From: Zhengitettix transpicula
Lineage: Eukaryota > Arthropoda > Insecta > Orthoptera > Tetrigidae
Assembly (NCBI GenBank): GCA_037074705.1
Contig: JAYJMR010000065.1
Span: forward strand, 1 to 64,000
Direction of reading: 5' to 3'
Length of the DNA: 64,000 nt
In this document: piece by piece, positions 12,450 through 21,100 of the stretch
Numbering within the stretch: position 1 is the stretch's first letter
Layout: each line of letters begins with the position of its first letter
Program-made: the position numbers and the translations under genes
The notes under the pieces: model-generated
The model's database searches: none
What the model was told of the DNA's origin: nothing
Seen by the model: only the letters and a program-made list of their open reading frames with translations

Positions 12450-12638
12450 GGTGGGCCGATCCCGGCGATACTGCAAAGCCGGGCCAACCCGTGACAGATG
12501 TGGAGCAAGCTCCTAACACTCCGTCATTTTCCAAAAATGAGTTTAATATTCTGGTGGTGCGATGCACCACGTATCAGATATTAAGCTGATAAGAACAGAT
12601 ACTACACTTTGATCTTAGCCAAAAGGCCGAGAAGCGAT
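12450..12638 (-). ncRNA. U2: U2 small nuclear RNA gene, copy 8
   Basis: Same 189-nt sequence as copy 1. Promoter flank 12639-12703, 3' box 12425-12438. Confidence 0.98.
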
Positions 12639-14030
12639 AAAGATTCCTCGATCGGGACGGTCTTTTATTCCGGACACCATTGTAATCAACGGGGAGCATT
12701 GTTAAATGTTTCTGCGGCAATACGTCGAAACACGCGGTCCCCGCGAAACGCCTGAAATCCTGATCGGAAAGTGAGGTCAACCGTCGAATGCTTAAATATC
12801 GCGGGAAAGGAAACAATTGGCTTCAAAGATAAAAATATTTGAAATGTATCAACAGTTTTATTGTTACAGTACGTCCCCACCTAGCGGCACTTACCTGCAC
12901 TCGCTGCAGGGTGATACGTAAATGTAAGAGAAAAAAATTAAATTCCTCACGTAAACACACGAGTTCCGTCAAATTGAGCAAAAAAGAAATGACGTTGTCT
13001 AAGAAACAAATAGACAGTCAGAGTTCGGTGCGAATTAAGTGGAATTGATAACGGTTACAATTTTTTCACGTTGACGTTTCCATTGTTACGCGGTCTTTGT
13101 AAACAAAGTTAATATTTGTCTTTAAACAGTACGCGCTCACATGTACGCGACATTTAAAAATTTTCCCCATTTTTTAAATATATATTTATTTATTTAAATA
13201 TATATATAGAAGTAAAAAAATGGTGGGAAAAAAAAAAAAAAAAAAAAAAAAATTTTTTTTAATATATACATGTAAAGAAAGTTTAGTTGAGAAGAAATTA
13301 AAATTATAAAATAATTCGATCCGCGGAATATTAATTTGTAAGTTTTTACTAATGTTCGCTTGCAACAGCTATGCTGCGTGCGTGCGGCGGCGAGGAAGAC
13401 GTTCGTAGATTACAACGGGCAGTCGTGTTTTGCGATGGCCGCCCAAGAGGCGCTCTGCTAGGTGGAATAAACGTATATTGCATACATTGTTTATAAATGT
13501 ATATCGAAATCCAGACGTCGGTATTTTACGTCTAAATTATAATAAAACCGAGATAGATTTATGGGAAAGTGACAGAATTAAAAGAGGCTTTAACGGCAAC
13601 GAACCCCTGTTTTCAATATAGCTACGCAGTTTCCGTCAACAACGAATATTAATTACACTTCCTTTGAGCCGAAAGAAATGAGCGGAAAAAAGTACGATGT
13701 TTTGAATACATATGTATCAGATACATATTCGTAAAAGGCGCGTTATCCTATCGTACTTGCGTGCGTGCGTGCGGCGGCGACGACGACGTTCGCGAAATAC
13801 AAAAGATATATAGGGAGCGTGGTCCAGCTGGTGGCCACGGACAACGGCTTCTCCCGGAAAATTACTTGTACTCGCTGGTGCCCGGTCCTGCCTGCGAGAA
13901 GATGATTGCCGAGAGAGGTGAATCCTGTACTGGATGCGAAATCGCAGTTATTTCAAAATTTACCTGCCTTCCAACTCAATATTTGATACGTCAGAATGTT
14001 AAACTTCTTTCTTTGTTTGAATTTCAATAA
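12639..14030. repeat. U2 spacer, class A
   Basis: 1,392 bp, no difference from the reference spacer noticed. No gene seen. Confidence 0.9.
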
Positions 14031-14219
14031 GGTGGGCCGATCCCGGCGATACTGCAAAGCCGGGCCAACCCGTGACAGATGTGGAGCAAGCTCCTAACAC
14101 TCCGTCATTTTCCAAAAATGAGTTTAATATTCTGGTGGTGCGATGCACCACGTATCAGATATTAAGCTGATAAGAACAGATACTACACTTTGATCTTAGC
14201 CAAAAGGCCGAGAAGCGAT
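14031..14219 (-). ncRNA. U2: U2 small nuclear RNA gene, copy 9
   Basis: Same 189-nt sequence as copy 1. Promoter flank 14220-14284, 3' box 14006-14019. Confidence 0.98.
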
Positions 14220-15611
14220 AAAGATTCCTCGATCGGGACGGTCTTTTATTCCGGACACCATTGTAATCAACGGGGAGCATTGTTAAATGTTTCTGCGGCA
14301 ATACGTCGAAACACGCGGTCCCCGCGAAACGCCTGAAATCCTGATCGGAAAGTGAGGTCAACCGTCGAATGCTTAAATATCGCGGGAAAGGAAACAATTG
14401 GCTTCAAAGATAAAAATATTTGAAATGTATCAACAGTTTTATTGTTACAGTACGTCCCCACCTAGCGGCACTTACCTGCACTCGCTGCAGGGTGATACGT
14501 AAATGTAAGAGAAAAAAATTAAATTCCTCACGTAAACACACGAGTTCCGTCAAATTGAGCAAAAAAGAAATGACGTTGTCTAAGAAACAAATAGACAGTC
14601 AGAGTTCGGTGCGAATTAAGTGGAATTGATAACGGTTACAATTTTTTCACGTTGACGTTTCCATTGTTACGCGGTCTTTGTAAACAAAGTTAATATTTGT
14701 CTTTAAACAGTACGCGCTCACATGTACGCGACATTTAAAAATTTTCCCCATTTTTTAAATATATATTTATTTATTTAAATATATATATAGAAGTAAAAAA
14801 ATGGTGGGAAAAAAAAAAAAAAAAAAAAAAAAATTTTTTTTAATATATACATGTAAAGAAAGTTTAGTTGAGAAGAAATTAAAATTATAAAATAATTCGA
14901 TCCGCGGAATATTAATTTGTAAGTTTTTACTAATGTTCGCTTGCAACAGCTATGCTGCGTGCGTGCGGCGGCGAGGAAGACGTTCGTAGATTACAACGGG
15001 CAGTCGTGTTTTGCGATGGCCGCCCAAGAGGCGCTCTGCTAGGTGGAATAAACGTATATTGCATACATTGTTTATAAATGTATATCGAAATCCAGACGTC
15101 GGTATTTTACGTCTAAATTATAATAAAACCGAGATAGATTTATGGGAAAGTGACAGAATTAAAAGAGGCTTTAACGGCAACGAACCCCTGTTTTCAATAT
15201 AGCTACGCAGTTTCCGTCAACAACGAATATTAATTACACTTCCTTTGAGCCGAAAGAAATGAGCGGAAAAAAGTACGATGTTTTGAATACATATGTATCA
15301 GATACATATTCGTAAAAGGCGCGTTATCCTATCGTACTTGCGTGCGTGCGTGCGGCGGCGACGACGACGTTCGCGAAATACAAAAGATATATAGGGAGCG
15401 TGGTCCAGCTGGTGGCCACGGACAACGGCTTCTCCCGGAAAATTACTTGTACTCGCTGGTGCCCGGTCCTGCCTGCGAGAAGATGATTGCCGAGAGAGGT
15501 GAATCCTGTACTGGATGCGAAATCGCAGTTATTTCAAAATTTACCTGCCTTCCAACTCAATATTTGATACGTCAGAATGTTAAACTTCTTTCTTTGTTTG
15601 AATTTCAATAA
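14220..15611. repeat. U2 spacer, class A
   Basis: 1,392 bp, no difference from the reference spacer noticed. No gene seen. Confidence 0.9.
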
Positions 15612-15800
15612 GGTGGGCCGATCCCGGCGATACTGCAAAGCCGGGCCAACCCGTGACAGATGTGGAGCAAGCTCCTAACACTCCGTCATTTTCCAAAAAT
15701 GAGTTTAATATTCTGGTGGTGCGATGCACCACGTATCAGATATTAAGCTGATAAGAACAGATACTACACTTTGATCTTAGCCAAAAGGCCGAGAAGCGAT
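15612..15800 (-). ncRNA. U2: U2 small nuclear RNA gene, copy 10
   Basis: Same 189-nt sequence as copy 1. Promoter flank 15801-15865, 3' box 15587-15600. It is the last intact copy before the retrotransposon-bearing pair. Confidence 0.98.
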
Positions 15801-16588
15801 AAAGATTCCTCGATCGGGACGGTCTTTTATTCCGGACACCATTGTAATCAACGGGGAGCATTGTTAAATGTTTCTGCGGCAATACGTCGAAACACGCGGT
15901 CCCCGCGAAACGCCTGAAATCCTGATCGGAAAGTGAGGTCAACCGTCGAATGCTTAAATATCGCGGGAAAGGAAACAATTGGCTTCAAAGATAAAAATAT
16001 TTGAAATGTATCAACAGTTTTATTGTTACAGTACGTCCCCACCTAGCGGCACTTACCTGCACTCGCTGCAGGGTGATACGTAAATGTAAGAGAAAAAAAT
16101 TAAATTCCTCACGTAAACACACGAGTTCCGTCAAATTGAGCAAAAAAGAAATGACGTTGTCTAAGAAACAAATAGACAGTCAGAGTTCGGTGCGAATTAA
16201 GTGGAATTGATAACGGTTACAATTTTTTCACGTTGACGTTTCCATTGTTACGCGGTCTTTGTAAACAAAGTTAATATTTGTCTTTAAACAGTACGCGCTC
16301 ACATGTACGCGACATTTAAAAATTTTCCCCATTTTTTAAATATATATTTATTTATTTAAATATATATATAGAAGTAAAAAAATGGTGGGAAAAAAAAAAA
16401 AAAAAAAAAAAAAATTTTTTTTAATATATACATGTAAAGAAAGTTTAGTTGAGAAGAAATTAAAATTATAAAATAATTCGATCCGCGGAATATTAATTTG
16501 TAAGTTTTTACTAATGTTCGCTTGCAACAGCTATGCTGCGTGCGTGCGGCGGCGAGGAAGACGTTCGTAGATTACAACGGGCAGTCGT

Positions 16589-16627
<39 letters not shown>

Positions 16628-17413
16628 TCACAGAAGAGTGTATATATATATACATGTAAAGAAACTTTAGTAGAGAAGAAATTAAAATTATAAAATAATT
16701 CGATCCGCGGAATATTAATTTGTAAGTTTTTACTAATGTTCGCTTGCAACAGCTATGCTGCGTGCGTGCGGCGGCGAGGAAGACGTTCGTAGATTACAAC
16801 GGGCAGTCGTGTTTTGCGATGGCCGCCCAAGAGGCGCTCTGCTAGGTGGAATAAACGTATATTGCATACATTGTTTATAAATGTATATCGAAATCCAGAC
16901 GTCGGTATTTTACGTCTAAATTATAATAAAACCGAGATAGATTTATGGGAAAGTGACAGAATTAAAAGAGGCTTTAACGGCAACGAACCCCTGTTTTCAA
17001 TATAGCTACGCAGTTTCCGTCAACAACGAATATTAATTACACTTCCTTTGAGCCGAAAGAAATGAGCGGAAAAAGTACGATGTTTTGAATACATATGTAT
17101 CAGATACATATTCGTAAAAGGCGCGTTATCCTATCGTACTTGCGTGCGTGCGTGCGGCGGCGACGACGACGTTCGCGAAATACAAAAGATATATAGGGAG
17201 CGTGGTCCAGCTGGTGGCCACGGACAACGGCTTCTCCCGGAAAATTACTTGTACTCGCTGGTGCCCGGTCCTGCCTGCGAGAAGATGATTGCCGAGAGAG
17301 GTGAATCCTGTACTGGATGCGAAATCGCAGTTATTTCAAAATTTACCTGCCTTCCAACTCAATATTTGATACGTCAGAATGTTAAACTTCTTTCTTTGTT
17401 TGAATTTCAATAA
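15801..17413. repeat. Chimeric U2 spacer, class A left part and class B right part
   Basis: 1,613 bp. Up to about 16589 it has class A markers: the A-run then T8 tract, aagtttagttgag, and six T before cacgttgacg. Then comes one extra T-rich monomer with class B markers (aactttagtagag), and the rest, including gcggaaaaagtac, is class B. The switch lies in or next to the T tract, so this looks like the product of a recombination between array classes. No gene seen. Confidence 0.8.
16590..16811. repeat. Single class B T-rich monomer
   Basis: One monomer: a run of T, then aactcacagaagagtgtat, the ccgcggaatatt block, and a GC-rich end cagtcgtg. It is the leftmost occurrence of the monomer that is amplified further right. 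Confidence 0.9.
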
Positions 17414-17564
17414 GGTGGGCCGATCCCGGCGATACTGCAAAGCCGGGCCAACCCGTGACAGATGTGGAGCAAGCTCCTAACACTCCGTCATTTTCCAAAA
17501 ATGAGTTTAATATTCTGGTGGTGCGATGCACCACGTATCAGATATTAAGCTGATAAGAACAGAT
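17414..17564 (-). pseudogene. U2: U2 copy 11, 3' fragment (nt 39-189), promoterless
   Basis: This fragment carries U2 nt 39-189, including stem-loop IIb, the Sm site and stem-loops III-IV, with a 3' box at 17389-17402. It is cut off from its promoter by the retrotransposon at 17565-25003 and lacks the branch-site recognition block except its last A. Its first 21 nt are the left copy of the target duplication. It can only be transcribed as read-through from the element. Confidence 0.95.
17544..17564. repeat. Target-site duplication, left copy (element 1)
   Basis: 21 bp beginning attaagctgat and ending agaacagat, identical to 25004-25024. It corresponds to U2 nt 39-59, so the second-strand cut was about 21 bp from the first. 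Confidence 0.93.
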
Positions 17565-17580
17565 TTAAGACGTTTATTTT

Positions 17581-17772
17581 CAAGAAATATTTACAAATAT
17601 TAATATACAATTAGAATAGTTGTAGTCCGCTGATGGACTCAATTTAAGATTTACATGGGTTTAATAACTATATTTTTAGTCCCTTCAATGGGACTCAAGG
17701 AAATATTTATTTATTTCATTACAATAAAATTAGGTCATTTAATGACCTCTCAAGTCTTGTTTATATTTCTTG
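17581..17772 (-). other. Predicted cloverleaf-like RNA structure in 3' UTR (copy 1)
   Basis: An outer inverted repeat (17581-17590 caagaaatat with 17763-17772 atatttcttg; 14 of 16 positions pair if extended) encloses three small hairpins. They are AGTCC/GGACT at 17624-17639, AGTCCC/GGGACT at 17678-17695 and AGGTCA/TGACCT at 17732-17748. Two of the three hairpins share the AGTCC core. The region is present unchanged in the second element. The structure is predicted by eye. Confidence 0.65.
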
Positions 17773-17985
17773 AAACAATCGTCTCTGCTGCTCCCAACGC
17801 CAGCGTAGCTCCCGCATCTCGAATAGGTGGTGACGCAACACGATGCCTGGCGATGTCGTGTTGCTGTTGATTCTCGAGGAGCATCCGCGCAGTACAGAAT
17901 CCGGAACCCGTTGTCGCTAAGCGTCGCAGGATTTTGAAGTTCCAGGCGATCCCGGAATCAGGTATCTGCTGGTCGTCGCTGTCCG

Positions 17986-18056
17986 ATAGTCCTGAGAAAT
18001 AAAGGATAAAGCCAAAAGTAGATATTCAGGACTATTTCTTTTTTTTTTTTTTTTTT
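17986..18056 (-). other. A18 tract plus 10-bp stem-loop in 3' UTR (copy 1)
   Basis: Atagtcctga (17986-17995) and tcaggactat (18026-18035) form a perfect 10-bp stem with a 30-nt loop. On the sense strand an A18 run lies just upstream. The stem again contains the AGTCC/GGACT core of the downstream hairpins. Confidence 0.65.
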
Positions 18057-18144
18057 GGAAGCAACAGGACATTATTTAAATAAGGGTAGGGCGGGAGGGT
18101 GGTTTTTCTAGGCGGACGATACAGGAACCCGCTCTCCAGAATCC

Positions 18145-21100
18145 TTATACATACTGTCGGCGGCCCGTGATATGCTCCACATACATATCACGCGACCACC
18201 GCAGTGTCTCGGAGACGATGATGTTCTTCATAGTTTTCGCGTACCGCCTGGAGACCCCAAGGTCCCGGAGTACCGCGTCGTTGGCAGGGTCCCAGGAGCC
18301 GAGGCTGCCGACGACGAAGGCGTGGAACTTGACGTCGTCGTAGCGAAGCCGGAGCCTCTCCGCCAGGAGCTCGTATTTTGCGGATTTAAGCAGCCTGGCC
18401 CTCTGGAACGCTTCCTCGCGGTTCTCGAAGGTTACTGTGACATCGACCATGGTGACGGAGCTGGATGTTGTGTCCGTCACCACCAGATCGGGACGGAGGC
18501 CGCTGTCATCACCTGGAACGGACTTGTTTATAGTAATGCTCGGGGGGGTGCCGGTGGTGGGCTTACCTTGGACCGCCGCCGCAAGCCGATGCAGTATCCC
18601 GTCATGGCGAAGCTGCCACGCCCTCGAATGGTATTTACACGCATTGAGGACGTGTGGCAGCGTCTCCACGGGCTGACCGCACCGGCGGCAGCGTCGGTCG
18701 TTGGGCTCCCCAAAGCGCTTGCAGCCGTTGAGTGGAACGACCCCCAGGCGGGCCCGATGTACAAAGCGCCACTCAGCGAACCGCGTATACCGTCCATTAC
18801 GCATCCAGTGGTTGGACGCAGGGTCTAACCTGAAACAGGAAAGTGTTTTACCCTGGTCCGGTTTTGCCAACAGTCTACGCCTGTAACCTCCGATGATACT
18901 CCTCTTGAGGAACGGCACTAGTTGTTTTATTGCCGATGGCGGGATCTTGGTCGGAGTCGCCGGGATGGTGTTAGGTTGCTGGGCGTCTTCTCTGGTGTCA
19001 TCAGCCTCAGCAACGGCGACGTCTTCATCTTCTTCTGCCGGGATGTTGTGTGGCAGGCCATCTCCGTCCAAGATCTGCATCTCCTCCAGGACAGTACTCC
19101 ATCTCCAATGGATTCCGCTGCGCGTCCTAAGCCTCCGCGACGCCTTCCTTACTTGCGTCCACATGGAGGCTATATCACCGCCGTCTCTACTAAATAGTTG
19201 GTTAATATCTCCACTGAGGTACGAGGCTACCTCTTCCTTCGTGGGGGCGCGCCTAATTTTCCGTTTGATTACCGAGTTTAGCGCCGCCCACGCTACTTCC
19301 CTAACGGCCTCGTCCCTGCAGTGGAGCATGCGAAACGCATGTGAGACGGACAGGATATCGACGCTGTCAGTCAAGGGCAGGATACCAGCACCGCCCTCCC
19401 AGGTCGGCAGGCGGATGAGCTCGACGGACGCCCGCTGGGGAAGCCAAAGCCACCTCTTCACAGCGTCCCGGACCACCTTGTCAACTTGTCGGACAGGCGC
19501 CTTGGGCACGTCCCCCGCGCGGAGGATGAAGTCCAACCGCGGCAGGAGAAATGTCCTCGTCGCGTCCAACTTCTGCCAAGGGGCCAGTAAGCTGGAGTCG
19601 ATGAGCCCGACATCCGCCTCGAGGGCCCGCAACTCATCGTCGGGGGTCTGGCTAACCCGGAAGCCAGCGGGAACACCTAGGTATCTGTAGGAGTCACCGT
19701 CACCGAGCACCCTCGGCACACCCCCCTGAATATGGAAGGTGGTGTCACGCACCACCCGCCGCCCCCTACAGTCCACACAAAGCGTGGCGCACTTGGCTGG
19801 TTTGAAGCGGAGTCCAGCCCACTCAGCCGCCACACCAACTCGGTCGAGCAAAGTCTGCAGTTGCTGCGGGTCGCGGGCTAGCAGAACTATGTCGTCGGCA
19901 TAGGCTAGCACAGACGTTGGGCGACCATACAGCCTATAACCGCTGACTCCCGCAGCCGCGGCCGCAGTCCTGATGACCGGCTCGATCGCGAGATTGAAAA
20001 TGATCGGGCTGAGTGGACATCCCTGCTTCACTCCCGCATCAAGGCACACAGGCTCCGTGTAACCCTCGGGGGTGCGCACCCTCGTCGTGCACCCGGCGTA
20101 CATCTCTTTGACGACGTTAACAACTCGGTCGGGCATCCCCATCGCCCGGAGGACCCCGAATACGTGGGTATGCGGGATCGATCCGAATGCGTTGGAGATG
20201 TCCAACCAAGCCAAACAGACTTGTCGCCCGTTTCGTCGAGCCAAATCGACAGCCGACTGCACAAGGAAGTTGTGCTCCATACATCCCTCAGCCTCCCGAA
20301 AGCCCTTCTGCTCGGGTGACAATTTACCGCACCTCACAGCCCAACTGGAGATACGGTCTGCCAATATTCCCGAATACAGCTTAGCAATCGTTGAGCTGAG
20401 GGATAGGGGGCGCCAGTTAGTGACCTCGTCACGGCTACCTCCTTTGTGTATGAGGATTGTGCGGGATTCCTTCCACGCCGACGGAATCCGGCACTCCGAC
20501 CAACAGTGAACAAATATCTCGGTCAGCACATGGCCACCGGGATCCGCTCTCCGCCAGTCGGAGTACCGTACCCCGTCAGGGCCGGGCGCCGTATTCTTGC
20601 ATCGAGCAAGCCGACGGCACACTTCGTGTCGGGAGGGGGGACGGATAACAGCTTCCGCCTCAGTGGCGGGTGAGTCGGAGTTAAGCTCCGGAACAATCCC
20701 AGGTCGGGTCCCATAGGTGTGGTTGCTACCACTAAAGACCCCGGCAAAATGACTTCGCAGAGATGGGCCGTCAATCGCACAGAACGGTGACGGCCCATCC
20801 AGGATTTGGCGCATTGCCTTGCGCCGGTCACGTCGGTACAGCTTCTGCAAAGCAGACGCCGCAGCCGAATCGTAGACGGGGCGCGCGGGTCCGCGCCGTC
20901 TCCGCTCATCAGGTGCCGGTGCCTGCCGCCCGAGGTTGTTTGTGTTTGGCGGGGCCTGCCTCCCGGTGTTATTGGGAGGGGCCTGGCTTCTCTGGCGCCC
21001 GGGCGCACCACCAGGGTTACCACCAGCGGCTTCCCCGGTAATGGTACCCACGACGCTTTCGAAGACATTCCACAGCGCGCCAGTCGCCGTACGCAACAGC

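Larger units (their letters stand above)
1..17413 (-). repeat. Tandem U2 snRNA gene array, class A units (1.58 kb period)
   Basis: The same sequence recurs with a period of 1,580-1,584 bp: U2 3' ends lie at 1379, 2960, 4542, 6122, 7703, 9284, 10866, 12450, 14031 and 15612, and the next at 17414 is offset by 1,802 bp because of one extra spacer monomer. Each unit is one 189-bp U2 gene plus a spacer. Units differ by single-base indels in homopolymers and a few scattered changes, so they are kept alike by concerted evolution (unequal exchange or gene conversion), as known for U2 arrays in other animals. Class A markers are an A25-T8 tract in the spacer, the motif aagtttagttgag, and six T in the run before cacgttgacg. 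Confidence 0.95.
17565..18144 (-). other. 3' UTR of retrotransposon copy 1
   Basis: 580 bp between the stop codon and the 3' junction. In sense order it holds an A18 tract (18039-18056), a 10-bp inverted repeat (18026-18035 with 17986-17995), a GC-richer segment, and then a multi-hairpin region (17581-17772) ending 16 nt from the junction. The last sense bases are aaaataaacgtcttaa, with no poly(A) tail. In R2 the 3' UTR RNA is what the reverse transcriptase recognises, so this region is the likely template-recognition element. Confidence 0.75.

Noticed and set aside
18172..19690. Plus-strand open frames of 218 and 265 codons opposite the retrotransposon ORF (and their twins at 27691-29209)
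   Set aside because: They lie antisense to the RT-endonuclease coding region, have odd composition and no recognisable domain. GC-rich coding sequence often opens the opposite frames.
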